Below are positions 24,860-33,698 of a DNA stretch of 36,604 nt, in pieces. The DNA lies in assembly GCF_017377655.1 (NCBI RefSeq), contig NZ_JAFREL010000075.1, positions 1 through 36,604 on the forward strand, written 5' to 3'. Every line of letters begins with the position of its first letter. Position 1 is the stretch's first letter. The translations under genes were made by a program, and so were the position numbers. The DNA comes from Candidatus Enterococcus ferrettii (lineage in GTDB: Bacteria > Bacillota > Bacilli > Lactobacillales > Enterococcaceae). Under the pieces are notes generated by a model. That model had not been told where the DNA came from. It worked only from the letters and a program-made list of their open reading frames with translations, and did not search any database.

Positions 24860-27082
24860 ATGCCGATTGCAGTTCATCAAGAGGGAAAGATGTTTCATCT
24901 ATTTAATGATGAGATAAGTTATGTCATTCAAGTATTGTCAGATGGGACATTAGGGAATTTATATTATGGAAAACGGATTTCAGACCGAGACTCCTTTGAT
25001 CATTTAATTGAAGCAGAATATCGTCCGAATACAGCGTATGTAAACAAGGGGGATGTCAGCTTTTCAAGAGAGCATTTACGGCAAGAATATCCAGTGTATG
25101 GCTCAACAGATTATCGTCATCCGGCGATTACGGTTCTGCAAGAAAATGGCAGCCGAATTTCGTCATTTGTGGTGAAAGACTATACTGTTTTTGATGGAAA
25201 GAGAGAACTGGATCAGTTGCCAGCAACTTATGTTGAACAGAAGGACGAAGCAGCAACATTAGAGATTCAGCTGTTGGATGAGCTGCTAAATCTGGAGCTA
25301 ACGCTAAGCTATACTATCTTTGAGCAGCAGCCGGTTGTGACTCGATCGGTTAAGGTAATTAATCGGGGAGAGCAAAAGCTTCATCTGGAGCAGATAATGA
25401 GTATGAGTTTGGATTTACCAGATAGTAACTATGAGCTGCTGCAGCTTTCTGGGGCTTGGGGAAGAGAACGACATTTGCAGTTTAGAAAACTGGTACCAGG
25501 GATTCAAAGTATCGAGAGTACTAGGGGGTCTTCCAGTCACTATCAAAATCCTTTTATTGCATTAAAACGGCCTGATTGTACTGAGCAAATGGGGGAGGCA
25601 ATTGGCTTCAGTTTAGTCTATTCGGGAAATTTTCTTGCTCAGGTAGAAGTAGATACTTACAGTGTTTCGCGGGTTTCATTGGGAATTAATCCTTTCAATT
25701 TTGATTGGGTGCTGGAGTCGGGAGAGAGCTTTCAATCGCCAGAAGTGGTGATGACCTATAGCAGCAAAGGCTTGAATGGAATGAGTCAAAGCTACCATTG
25801 GTTGTATCGTAAACGGTTGGCTCGTGGCCAGTGGCGTGATCAGGAGCGCCCAATTTTGATTAATAATTGGGAAGCAACGGGCATGGATTTTACTGAGGAG
25901 AAATTGATTAATTTTGCTAAGACTGCTTTCGAGGATGGCGTAGAATTGTTCGTGTTGGATGATGGTTGGTTTGGCGGCCGCCGACACGAGCGTGCTGGCT
26001 TAGGGGATTGGTTTGCTAACGAAGAGCTTTTGCCTAATGGGATAGCTGGTCTGGCAGAACAAATCAATCAGATTGGTTTGTCCTTTGGTTTGTGGTTTGA
26101 GCCTGAGATGGTTAATGAGGATAGTGAACTTTATCGAAAGCATCCTGACTGGATCATTAAAGTACCTGACCGTAGAGTTTCTCATGGCCGCCATCAGTAT
26201 GTCTTGGATTTTAGTCGAGAAGAAGTAGTTGAAAAAATTTATCAAATGGTTGCGAAGGTATTAGGAGAATCAAAGATCAGCTATGTTAAATGGGATATGA
26301 ATCGTTGCATTACGGAAGCTTACTCGGAAAAATTACCGGCCGAACGCCAAGGGGAGTTATTCCACCGCTATATACTGGGAGTATATGCGCTGTATGAACG
26401 ATTGACTTCAGATTTTCCGCATATTCTGTTTGAATTTTGTGCTTCAGGAGGCGGTCGCTTTGATCCAGGGATGCTTTACTATTCTCCTCAAGGCTGGACG
26501 AGTGATGATACGGATGCGGTTGAGCGATTGAAGATTCAATATGGTACGTCATTGGTTTATCCATTAAGTTCGATGGGGGCACACGTTTCGGCAGTGCCAA
26601 ATGAACAGTCTTTCCGGGAAGTATCGATGGAAACACGAGGGAATGTAGCGGCTTTTGGTTCGTTTGGTTACGAATTGGATTTGAATCAGCTGACGGAAGC
26701 GGATCGGGAAATTGTCAGGCAGCAAATCTGTTTTATTAAGGATTACCGTAAAATCATTCACCAAGGAGACTTTTATCGGTTGGTTAGTCCCTTCGAGGGA
26801 AATTATTGTGCTTGGATGGTGGTGTCAGCTGATAAGAAAACTAGTATCTTGGGATACTATAAGATTTTAAATGAAGTCAATGGACCGTTCTCGCGTTTGC
26901 AGCTGAAGGGTTTAGCCCCAACAGTTGAATATACTAACGTTCAAACAGGAAAGACTTATTTCGGTGATGAGTTAATGAATGTTGGTTTTGTAACTAGCGA
27001 TACGTCGTGTGGGCAGGTCATTGATGGACGAAAAACTTCCCATGATTTTGATTCTAGAATAATCGTGCTGCAGGCAAGATAG
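24860..27082 (+). CDS. aga: Alpha-galactosidase, GH36
   Basis: A 740-residue cytoplasmic enzyme that removes terminal alpha-1,6-galactose from melibiose, raffinose and related sugars. It has the normal length and order for bacterial GH36: N-terminal beta-sandwich, TIM barrel, C-terminal beta domain. The nucleophile is Asp479 in YVKWDMNR, and the acid/base is Asp549 in GWTSDDTDA. Substrate-site motifs LDDGWFGGR, GLWFEPEMV and EFCASGGGRFD are intact. No signal peptide is present, so the sugar must be imported, fitting the GPH transporter at 28148. The AraC regulator between them, on the opposite strand, is the likely activator. A terminator follows 22 bases after the stop. Confidence 0.96.
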   Translation: MPIAVHQEGKMFHLFNDEISYVIQVLSDGTLGNLYYGKRISDRDSFDHLIEAEYRPNTAYVNKGDVSFSREHLRQEYPVYGSTDYRHPAITVLQENGSRISSFVVKDYTVFDGKRELDQLPATYVEQKDEAATLEIQLLDELLNLELTLSYTIFEQQPVVTRSVKVINRGEQKLHLEQIMSMSLDLPDSNYELLQLSGAWGRERHLQFRKLVPGIQSIESTRGSSSHYQNPFIALKRPDCTEQMGEAIGFSLVYSGNFLAQVEVDTYSVSRVSLGINPFNFDWVLESGESFQSPEVVMTYSSKGLNGMSQSYHWLYRKRLARGQWRDQERPILINNWEATGMDFTEEKLINFAKTAFEDGVELFVLDDGWFGGRRHERAGLGDWFANEELLPNGIAGLAEQINQIGLSFGLWFEPEMVNEDSELYRKHPDWIIKVPDRRVSHGRHQYVLDFSREEVVEKIYQMVAKVLGESKISYVKWDMNRCITEAYSEKLPAERQGELFHRYILGVYALYERLTSDFPHILFEFCASGGGRFDPGMLYYSPQGWTSDDTDAVERLKIQYGTSLVYPLSSMGAHVSAVPNEQSFREVSMETRGNVAAFGSFGYELDLNQLTEADREIVRQQICFIKDYRKIIHQGDFYRLVSPFEGNYCAWMVVSADKKTSILGYYKILNEVNGPFSRLQLKGLAPTVEYTNVQTGKTYFGDELMNVGFVTSDTSCGQVIDGRKTSHDFDSRIIVLQAR

Positions 27083-27104
27083 CAGAAGGACTAACGAAAA
27101 CGAC

Positions 27105-27153
27105 AAAAAGCTGCTTCAATTTATCCAACTAGGTGAATTGAAGCAGTTTTTTT
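27105..27153. terminator. Bidirectional terminator between convergent aga and araC-type genes
   Basis: CTGCTTCAATT (27111-27121) pairs exactly with AATTGAAGCAG (27136-27146). AAAAAG lies to the left and seven T to the right, so it works on both strands. Confidence 0.9.
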
Positions 27154-27158
27154 GCTAA

Positions 27159-28028
27159 TTACTCATGGTCGACGAGGAAAGAAGAATGTTCAAATAATTT
27201 TTGTCTTTCCTGTTCACTTTTGCGATATTGGGAGGGAGTCTTGCCGAATTTTCTTTTAAAAGCTTTGGCAAAGACCAATGGATCTTTATACCCACTGTAT
27301 TCTGAAACATCCTCAATCCGTAATTGACTGATCCCTAATAATTCAGCGGCCCTTGTTAAACGATACTCAGTGATGTATTGCTGCAGGGTAGTCTGCATTT
27401 CACTTTTAAAGATTGTTGAAAGGTAGCTTCGATTTAAGGATAAGGCTTCAGCCAAATTTTTGACTGTTAAGTCAGTTGCGTAATTTGATTTAATGTAGTC
27501 AATCGCGTACTGGACATGTGGGTTAACGGACTTGTTGACAGCAACGGTGCTGGTATTAGACTGCTGCAGCAAAGAGAGAAATTTGTAAAGCAATGAAGAA
27601 AGCATTAACTCTGATTGAATTGAAGTGTCTTCAAAAGAAAAAGTCGTTTCAATGATAGCGACTAATTGATCCATCTGATCAATTTTAAAAATGGGGTGCT
27701 TGGCATCTAATCCCAAGCCTTCTAAATAAAAGGTAGCCATTTCACCAGAAAAGGCCATCCAATAGTAACTCCAGGGAGATTCTCTGTCGGCTTGGTAAAA
27801 GGTTCGCTTATCTGGTGGAATCAAAAAGCCTTGTCCTTCTTTTACAGGATAAACCTGTCCATCCACATGATAACTCCCGTTCCCGCTGGTTACAATATGC
27901 ACAATATGGTTGGGCCTGACTGCTGGTCCAAAGCTGTGCAACGCACCACAAATCGCTTTTCCAGTGTACAAAAGGCGTAAATCTTTTTGTGTATCAAAGG
28001 CGTAAGTCTTAACAAATGTTTTCTCCAT
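27159..28028 (-). CDS. AraC-family regulator of alpha-galactoside use (MsmR/RafR-like)
   Basis: A regulator of 289 residues. An N-terminal cupin-like sugar-binding domain (HIVHIVTSGNGSYHVDGQVYPV, GQGFLIPPDKRTFY, WSYYWMAFSG) is followed by two helix-turn-helix units (LTVKNLAEALSLNRSYLSTIFK and RIEDVSEYSGYKDPLVFAKAFKRKFGKTPSQYR). This is the MsmR/RafR arrangement for raffinose/melibiose operons. I chose ATG 28028: AGGTGG lies 6 bases upstream, and the likely promoter would start transcription near 28058, after the longer TTG/ATG starts at about 28091-28094. The adjacent ATG 28031 is also possible. It is convergent with aga and divergent from the transporter. Activation of both by sugar-bound regulator is expected. 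Confidence 0.9.
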   Translation of the reverse strand: MEKTFVKTYAFDTQKDLRLLYTGKAICGALHSFGPAVRPNHIVHIVTSGNGSYHVDGQVYPVKEGQGFLIPPDKRTFYQADRESPWSYYWMAFSGEMATFYLEGLGLDAKHPIFKIDQMDQLVAIIETTFSFEDTSIQSELMLSSLLYKFLSLLQQSNTSTVAVNKSVNPHVQYAIDYIKSNYATDLTVKNLAEALSLNRSYLSTIFKSEMQTTLQQYITEYRLTRAAELLGISQLRIEDVSEYSGYKDPLVFAKAFKRKFGKTPSQYRKSEQERQKLFEHSSFLVDHE

Positions 28029-28064
28029 CATTTTCCACCTAACATTCTGACTGTATTTAATCAC

Positions 28065-28094
28065 ATTATACTCTGTGGTATCCGCTTTCATCAA
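28065..28094 (-). promoter_or_regulatory. Promoter of the AraC-type regulator
   Basis: On the minus strand TTGATG (28089-28094) and TATAAT (28065-28070) are 18 bases apart, a good sigma-70 type match. Its spacer contains the cre-like site below. Confidence 0.6.
28077..28090 (-). promoter_or_regulatory. CcpA cre-like site
   Basis: The minus strand reads TGAAAGCGGATACC, matching TGNAARCGNWWWCA at 13 of 14 positions (the final A is C). It lies inside the regulator promoter and over the -35 region of the transporter promoter, so CcpA binding would silence both, giving glucose repression. Confidence 0.65.
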
Positions 28095-28114
28095 CCTATA
28101 ATAGATTTATAGGT
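28094..28114. promoter_or_regulatory. 8-5-8 inverted repeat over the transporter -10 box
   Basis: ACCTATAA (28094-28101), a 5-base spacer and TTATAGGT (28107-28114) form a perfect inverted repeat. It includes TATAAT (28097-28102), the likely -10 of the transporter gene; the matching -35 is poor, suggesting activator dependence. AraC proteins usually bind direct repeats, so another repressor could be involved. Confidence 0.5.
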
Positions 28115-28147
28115 AATCGCATACCGAAATGAAGGGAGAAATGATTA

Positions 28148-29548
28148 ATGAAAGTACCATTTAGAGAGAAATACGCATTCGGTTTAGGTGCGTTGGGAAA
28201 AGATGCTATTATCTGCTTTGTCGGTACCTTTTTAGCCTATTATTTTACAGATGTTTTGTACTTAACACCTGCATTTGTAGGGGCTTTATTTTTTGGAGCA
28301 CGAATTTGGGATGCGATTAATGATCCTGTGATGGGCATGATTATCGATAATACTCGAACAAAGCATGGAAAATTTCGAATTTGGCTGGTGATAGGAACCA
28401 TATTAAATGCCATTGTATTTGTTTTACTTTTTTCAACGTTTGGTTTGACTGGAAACAGCCTTTATATCTACGCCACCATCATGTATGTACTATTTGGGAT
28501 GACCTATACGATAATGGATGTTCCTTATTGGTCATGGCTGCCTAACTTGACGAGTGATCCACAGGAACGAGAAAAGGTTTCAGTTATTCCGAGAATTTTT
28601 GCCAGCTTGGCTGGTTTGCTGGTGGGAACATTCGGTCTCCAAATAGTAAATAAACTAGGTGGCGGAAATCAGCTTCAAGGATTTCAAACGATTGCAGTGA
28701 TTATTGCAGTGATCTTTGTTGTATTAATTGGGATTACTGTGACCAACGTCCCCGAGGCTTCCACGCTTGATCAAAAAAATGCACCTAAAATCACCATAAA
28801 GACGGCGGTAAATGTTATCAAGAAAAATGATCAGCTGTTGGCTTTTATCGGTTTATTGCTGACCTTTAATCTATCGATGCAGATTTTGAATGGATTCATG
28901 ATTTATTATTTTAAATATGTTGCAGGCAGTGAACGCTTATTTTCACTTTTCTTCTTTACGATTTTTGCAGAGATGCTGGGATTGATGCTTTTTCCTAAAA
29001 TTAGTCGAAAAATCAGTAGGGAAAAAACTTACATTCTTGCTTGTGCCTTACCTGTTGCAGGATTGACTCTTTTGCTGGTATCTGGGTTTATTGCACCGAC
29101 AAATGTGATTTTGGCGATGGCTTCTGGTTTGATTCTGAAATTTGGTTCAGGTCTATCCTTAGGCGTGACAACTGTTTCAATCGCTGACTGTATCGACTAT
29201 GGTGAAATTAAATTTGGTACCCGGAATGAAAGCATTATTTGTTCGGCACAAACCTTCTTAATGAAATCTGCGCAAGCAGTTGCTGGTTTACTGACCGGGG
29301 TTGGGTTATCAATTGTTGGGTATGTTCCGAATGTAGCACAATCGGCTACGGCGATTTGGGGTATTCGGATATTGACTTGTATCATTCCAATTGTGTTTGT
29401 GATTATCAGTTATGTTGTGTACCGCAAGTTCTATAAGCTAAAAGGAACTCGATTGATTAATCTGTCCAAACAGGTTTTAGATATTCATACTGAAAAGGAG
29501 AGTAAGGCTGAAGCACAGCTTTACAGTGATTTGCCTAATGAAGCGTAG
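28148..29548 (+). CDS. melB: GPH-family glycoside:cation symporter (MelB-like)
   Basis: A 466-residue polytopic membrane protein with about twelve helices. The GPH pattern is visible: REKYAFGLGALGKDAI at the start, the FTDVLYLTP segment, ARIWDAINDPVMGMIID with the cation-site acidic residues, TKHGKFRIW in the first loop, and DVPYWSWLPNLTSDPQERE. The ~25-residue hydrophilic tail is far too short for a PTS-like IIA domain. It should import melibiose or raffinose-type sugars with Na+ or H+, supplying the cytoplasmic alpha-galactosidase. The start has GAAGGGAG upstream. Its last bases overlap the next gene. The exact sugar is inferred from the neighbours. Confidence 0.9.
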   Translation: MKVPFREKYAFGLGALGKDAIICFVGTFLAYYFTDVLYLTPAFVGALFFGARIWDAINDPVMGMIIDNTRTKHGKFRIWLVIGTILNAIVFVLLFSTFGLTGNSLYIYATIMYVLFGMTYTIMDVPYWSWLPNLTSDPQEREKVSVIPRIFASLAGLLVGTFGLQIVNKLGGGNQLQGFQTIAVIIAVIFVVLIGITVTNVPEASTLDQKNAPKITIKTAVNVIKKNDQLLAFIGLLLTFNLSMQILNGFMIYYFKYVAGSERLFSLFFFTIFAEMLGLMLFPKISRKISREKTYILACALPVAGLTLLLVSGFIAPTNVILAMASGLILKFGSGLSLGVTTVSIADCIDYGEIKFGTRNESIICSAQTFLMKSAQAVAGLLTGVGLSIVGYVPNVAQSATAIWGIRILTCIIPIVFVIISYVVYRKFYKLKGTRLINLSKQVLDIHTEKESKAEAQLYSDLPNEA

Positions 29549-30176
29549 TTTGGTCAATCGAGCTCTTGCAACGATAGCTGGCGTGATGATTATTGCACTG
29601 GGCATTGCCTGGATGCGGTTCAGCAGCTTTGGAACAGATCCGTTTGTAACAATGAATATCGGCATTGCTCAGTTTTTAGCCTTGCCTTTTGGCACCGTTC
29701 AAATGGTAATGAATTTACTCTTTCTACTCTTTATGCTGCGCTTCAGCAAGCGGTCTATTCATTTAGGCACAGCACTGGGAATTTTCTTAGTAGGCTATAT
29801 GTCGGACTTTGTCTTGTCCCTGCTTACTTTATTGCCGCTTAATATCTATATTCGAGTACTAGCAATGTGTATCGGCTTATTGTGCTGCACATTAGGAGTA
29901 GCCATTTACATGCGAGCCGATTTGGGTATTTCCCCCTACGATGCAGCGGCAAAGATCATTGAAGAGCAGAGCAAGACCAAATTAAAATATCGGGAAATAA
30001 GGGTCTTAACCGATTTAGGGTGTGTATCCGTCGGTTTTCTGTTAGGAGCTCCGATAGGTATGGGGACAGTGTTGACTGCATTTTTTACCGGACCATTAAT
30101 TAACTTCTTTGGTGAAAAAATTGAGCAAATTACTTCAGCTAAAAAGAGCGTCCCTGTTACTGAAATAAACAAATAG
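29538..30176 (+). CDS. YczE/YyaS/YitT-type membrane protein
   Basis: A 212-residue membrane protein with five or so helices. The family pattern is present in two related halves: ALGIAWMRFSSFGTDPFVTMNIGIA, and LGVAIYMRADLGISPYDAAAKII, each a short helix followed by G-(T/I)-(D/S)-P. Proteins of this group are conserved in Firmicutes and sometimes annotated as transporters, without firm function. ATG 29538 lies within the end of melB (11-base overlap), so it is co-translated with it; an in-frame GTG at 29526 is the alternative. Whether it helps sugar uptake or export is unknown. A strong hairpin follows. Confidence 0.78.
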   Translation: MKRSLVNRALATIAGVMIIALGIAWMRFSSFGTDPFVTMNIGIAQFLALPFGTVQMVMNLLFLLFMLRFSKRSIHLGTALGIFLVGYMSDFVLSLLTLLPLNIYIRVLAMCIGLLCCTLGVAIYMRADLGISPYDAAAKIIEEQSKTKLKYREIRVLTDLGCVSVGFLLGAPIGMGTVLTAFFTGPLINFFGEKIEQITSAKKSVPVTEINK

Positions 30177-30205
30177 GGGCTGACATAAGTAGTCTCAAAA
30201 AAAAA

Positions 30206-30262
30206 GAAAATGGGCAGGTCTCTAAAAATCTTTAGTGGATTTTAGAGACGTGTCTATTTTCT
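30206..30262. terminator. Long terminator hairpin after the melB operon
   Basis: AGAAAAT-GG-CAGGTCTCTAAAAATC on the left pairs with GATTTTAGAGACGTGTCTATTTTCT on the right, with a few mismatches and a short loop. The core GTCTCTAAAA/TTTTAGAGAC is perfect. T-rich and A-rich flanks allow use on both strands. Confidence 0.75.
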
Positions 30263-30497
30263 ATGAAAGAAATTCTCTTGTTTGTTCTGCAGTAGACAGT
30301 TTATCCTATTGAGAGCCAATAATCATTGGATATTCTTTAACCCATATGAAAGGAATCTTCGACTAACTGTTAGGTTTACTGCAGAAAGTGATACAAAATT
30401 GATGGATAGTTATCTTTTCTATGCGTTCAAAAGATGAGCAGCTCAGCTCTTTCGCGTGCACTAAGGCGAAGCGACGGATGAGCTACTCGATTTCTTC
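30263..30497. other. Noncoding stretch with a two-stem hairpin
   Basis: No gene was found between the terminator and the ImmA/IrrE gene. At 30440-30484 AGCTCA pairs with TGAGCT and the inner CTTTCGC (30449-30455) pairs with GCGAAG (30466-30471). It may be the terminator of the minus-strand ImmA/IrrE gene or a small structured RNA; no T tract is evident. Confidence 0.4.
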
Positions 30498-31682
30498 TTA
30501 GTTTCCACTGGGAGACAAAGGAATGACATTCGACCCATAGTAGTCTTCTCTGATAGTCGCTTTAAACTTCGTTAAAAAGCCTTCATCAATCCCAAGTAGA
30601 GATTCTAAAAAGGGAAGTTCGATGTTATATTTGTCTAAAAAATCATTCAGTACTAGCAGATGATTTTCAAATACAAAATTGAGAAGCGCACGTATTTTAC
30701 CCGGTTTAACGACAGGAATATCTTCATCCAAAGGTTCTTTTTGTCTCATTTTGTATTTATTAAGTGATGCGTAAAAGTACCTGTTTTCTTCATAACTTAG
30801 GAGCCCCAATTTGTAGGCTCTGTATTCCAAAGCGATGATAGAAACCATATATTTCATTTTCATCTCGACGTAAGAATATGGATTCGATTTCTTTTTAATT
30901 TGTTTAAAATCTTCTACAAATTCTTCTTCTGGTATTAAGAAATAAGAAGCAAAATCATTGGCCTCTTTTTCAATGACCTTATGTTCATCTTTGGAAAGGC
31001 TATCCATGTCAATTAATCTATGCATCAAAAGATGACCTAATTCGTGTGCCAAATCAAAATTTCTTCGTACAGATGATTTCTTTATATTTCCTAAAATAAT
31101 AAAGGGACGTTCTTCTTTCGTCCACGTACTATATGCATCAATATGAGATCCCATATTCTTTTCAAGAATTGAAATTCCAGACATTTCTAACTTATACAAA
31201 AGATCTCTATTATTTTGTATATCCAAAGTGCTTCTCGCGTTTTCTGCAAGGTGTTGCAAAATACTCTTTTTATCAGTAACTTTAGAATCGCCATTATAAT
31301 AAAGTTTTTCTGAAGCTTCTCTCAGAGAATAAATAGAACTTTGAGGTGCATCTACACTAAATTCAAACTCAAAAATGAAATGACTAACAAAGTCTAAATA
31401 GGTTGTTTCCATCTTCGCTTTTTTTCTAGATTCTCGATCTTCTGCTCGATAAGCGATATGTTCAATAGTACTTATATTCTTTGTGAAAGGTTTTGAATAG
31501 AAAAATTGAGGTTTAACAGAAAAAATTCTCTTGAATTCATTTACGATTTCAAATTTAGGCACAGTATACTGATTTTCATATTGCCATATGGCTTGTTCAC
31601 TGACATTAACTAATTCAGCAAGATCTTTTCTGGAGAGACCCTTCAATTCTCGAACATTTTGTAATTGCTCTCCGAAAAACAT
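30498..31682 (-). CDS. XRE-ImmA/IrrE metallopeptidase regulator (antitoxin/repressor type)
   Basis: A 394-residue protein. An N-terminal XRE helix-turn-helix (LSRKDLAELVNVSEQAIWQYENQYTVPK) is followed by an ImmA/IrrE (COG2856) domain with zinc motif HELGHLLMH and a downstream EKEANDFASYFLIPEEEF carrying the third ligand Glu. The C-terminal ~110 residues are an additional helical domain. ImmA cleaves repressors of mobile elements, and XRE fusions of this kind (spr1629-type) are described as antitoxins or repressors. ATG 31682 is chosen: AAGGAT lies 10 bases upstream, while the GTG three codons earlier is almost touching it. It follows the DUF5986-like gene by 27 bases, an arrangement typical of a two-gene toxin-antitoxin or defence module. 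Confidence 0.88.
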   Translation of the reverse strand: MFFGEQLQNVRELKGLSRKDLAELVNVSEQAIWQYENQYTVPKFEIVNEFKRIFSVKPQFFYSKPFTKNISTIEHIAYRAEDRESRKKAKMETTYLDFVSHFIFEFEFSVDAPQSSIYSLREASEKLYYNGDSKVTDKKSILQHLAENARSTLDIQNNRDLLYKLEMSGISILEKNMGSHIDAYSTWTKEERPFIILGNIKKSSVRRNFDLAHELGHLLMHRLIDMDSLSKDEHKVIEKEANDFASYFLIPEEEFVEDFKQIKKKSNPYSYVEMKMKYMVSIIALEYRAYKLGLLSYEENRYFYASLNKYKMRQKEPLDEDIPVVKPGKIRALLNFVFENHLLVLNDFLDKYNIELPFLESLLGIDEGFLTKFKATIREDYYGSNVIPLSPSGN

Positions 31683-31709
31683 GATTAACACATCCTTATT
31701 TAGGTTTTA

Positions 31710-32465
31710 CTATTCTTTCTTTTCCTCATCTTCTGCTGCAACAGAAAGGCCAAAAGCATTTGGTTCTCCGGAAAAGATCGTTTGATCTGTTGTTTTCTCT
31801 TCCCTGATTGGTGCTACATCATCAAACGTAATTTCATACGGGCTGGTCGTAATATAGCTAGTTAAGTCTGCTACTGGAATCAAACTCATCGTTTCGCTAT
31901 TAGGCATCATCAGATTAATAGAGTCAATAATTTTTGTCTCATCGTTGATTTCGTAAGTGACAATGTAAAAACGGGAATATTTATGCTCAACATTTAGAGA
32001 ACGGCCTTCTAAGACTGCCTTTACTTCCTCAGGATCACTTAACTCTAATTCAATTTGTTCTGGTCTTTTGATAAATGTAAGACCGGATTCTTTAAATGCG
32101 GGTAGATTGATATCTGATAGGTCTACAAGATAATTTTTTTCCTTTTTAATGTCTCCGTCAAATGATTGTTGGATTCTGCGAGAATTTTTTACAATCAACA
32201 TAAAGTTTTCTGATTCTTCACTTAAAGTAAATTGTAAATATTCCCAAGTATAGCCAGCTTTTTCAATTGTAAAATCAATGCCAGCTTTTTGTCCAACTTT
32301 AGATACTTGATCATCAATGTGATTTCCTTTAGTCCAAGCGTAGGCACCACTAACATTCATTTTGGCTATTTTTTCTTTACGTTCGTCAAGGTATTGCAGA
32401 TACCCTTTTAGCGTACCATCGACAATAGCTTGATAAATCACTTCACTTAGTTCGAATTTTTTCAT
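31710..32465 (-). CDS. DUF5986-like partner of the ImmA/IrrE regulator (candidate toxin or effector)
   Basis: A 251-residue soluble protein, first gene of the pair. Recognisable stretches are GAYAWTKGNHIDDQVSKV (residues 40-57), FTIEKAGYTWEYLQFTL and FMLIVKNSRRI, which recall DUF5986 proteins that are often found beside ImmA/IrrE genes; the match is from memory and moderate. The last ~40 residues are a disordered acidic tail. No nuclease, kinase or pore motif is seen. GGAGG lies 6 bases before ATG 32465. The partner regulator would normally repress the operon and release it on stress. Function as toxin is inference from context. Confidence 0.6.
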   Translation of the reverse strand: MKKFELSEVIYQAIVDGTLKGYLQYLDERKEKIAKMNVSGAYAWTKGNHIDDQVSKVGQKAGIDFTIEKAGYTWEYLQFTLSEESENFMLIVKNSRRIQQSFDGDIKKEKNYLVDLSDINLPAFKESGLTFIKRPEQIELELSDPEEVKAVLEGRSLNVEHKYSRFYIVTYEINDETKIIDSINLMMPNSETMSLIPVADLTSYITTSPYEITFDDVAPIREEKTTDQTIFSGEPNAFGLSVAAEDEEKKE

Positions 32466-33041
32466 AATTACCTCCAGTACTTTTAAGTCATATAGGTATT
32501 ATACATCAATTTAAAAAGCAGAAACATTTTTTTTCGACTTTTTTTAAAGTAGAACTAATTCATTCAATACATTGCTATATTTTCGAACAAAAAGAGATAT
32601 CGAAACGAAAGCAATCTTTTTTAAAACGATTTTGAATTTTAAAACCCTTTTCGGAATTCTGTCGAGTGACTTTGTCAATTGCTATGTTTTTTACTCGTTT
32701 CATCGAGTGTCAAATTACCGCTAAATCACCATTCTAACATCAAATGATATATGTGATTTATTCGAAATAGGTCAAAAACTCGTCCAACTGATGATATTCC
32801 CACCCATTATTTTTTGTATAGATATTAAGTAAAAGTGAACCAAGAAAGTTCCTACGAGGTAGCAATCCTTTATAAATACCTTAAAAAAAGGAAAAAAATA
32901 GGATAAGATCATGAGAAAAGATCGTTAAATAGTGAGAAAGTATTCATTTAAGCGGCGTCTTTAGGTAAAATGAAATAAAGCTTCAGCTTTTAGCGAAAAA
33001 AAGGAATGAACGGTTTCTAAATGCAAAAAGGAGATTGAACT
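32466..33041. other. A/T-rich intergenic region with promoters facing both ways
   Basis: No gene is seen. On the minus strand TATAAT (forward 32498-32503) lies about 30 bases before the DUF5986-like gene and is a likely -10, though the -35 is weak. A short hairpin ACTCG/CGAGT lies near 32693-32708, with TCGAGTG repeated about 30 bases apart. For the + strand gene at 33042, TTCATT and TAAAAT 17 bases apart (about 32946-32974) and an AAAGCT/AGCTTT hairpin (about 32980-32993) are candidates only. Confidence 0.45.
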
Positions 33042-33698
33042 GTGAGAAAATGGAATAAGAAATTTTATCGCGATAAATATTTTTGGATAGGCTTACTCTG
33101 TATTACTCTAGCAGTAGTTTCCTATACTTATTTTAAGCAGCCTTTTCATTCAGCCACCCCTACAAAAGACATAGAATCTTCAGAATTAGATGAACAGGTG
33201 AATGAAAAGATTAGTTCGGTTAGTGAATTACGAGAGTCGTTTGAAGCTATTCAGGTTGGCAAAGAGGAAACAGGGGAAGGTGGAAGCACAAGGAAGCAGG
33301 TCAATTCTTCTCTAGGCTCTCCCAACATGAAGATGGAAGATTATTTAGAAGGCGAAAAGGTACTTACGTATACTTGGCAGAATTTTTCTTGGGAATCACC
33401 TATGCCTATGCTCAGTGTAAGTTACAAGAATGATAAGGTCGTCAATAAAAATTTATACTTTAGTAATGAAAAAATGAAAGATCAAATGTTCGATCAAGCG
33501 GATTTTGATGCTTTGCAGTTAATGGACACGTATACTCGAGAGGATTTGGTTGAAATTTTCGGCTATCCCGACATGGAATCCGTTGCGCATTCTGAAATGG
33601 GTGTGTATGAGTACTATAACTGGTTTCGTTCAAATGGCATCTACAGCATTAATTTGCAAGACGATCAATTGAAGGAAAAGAGACACAATACAGACTGA
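33042..33698 (+). CDS. Membrane-anchored protein with two SmpA/BLIP-like domains
   Basis: A 218-residue protein starting with GTG 33042, AGGAG (33029-33033) 8 bases upstream. A single N-terminal membrane helix (residues 13-30) leaves the rest outside. Two successive domains follow the SmpA/OmlA/BLIP-like (DUF3862-like) pattern: a stretch with RKQVNSSLGSPNMKMEDYLEG then LTYTW and LSVSYKNDKVVNK, and a second with YTREDLVEIFGYPDMESVAHS then YEYYNWF and YSINLQDDQL. Such domains bind proteins; in Firmicutes they are often surface lipoproteins of unknown role. It stands alone. Confidence 0.7.
   Translation: MRKWNKKFYRDKYFWIGLLCITLAVVSYTYFKQPFHSATPTKDIESSELDEQVNEKISSVSELRESFEAIQVGKEETGEGGSTRKQVNSSLGSPNMKMEDYLEGEKVLTYTWQNFSWESPMPMLSVSYKNDKVVNKNLYFSNEKMKDQMFDQADFDALQLMDTYTREDLVEIFGYPDMESVAHSEMGVYEYYNWFRSNGIYSINLQDDQLKEKRHNTD

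Noticed and set aside
26310..26636. Minus-strand 108-codon frame inside the alpha-galactosidase gene
   Set aside because: It lies across the catalytic region of an intact GH36 gene and has no family features.
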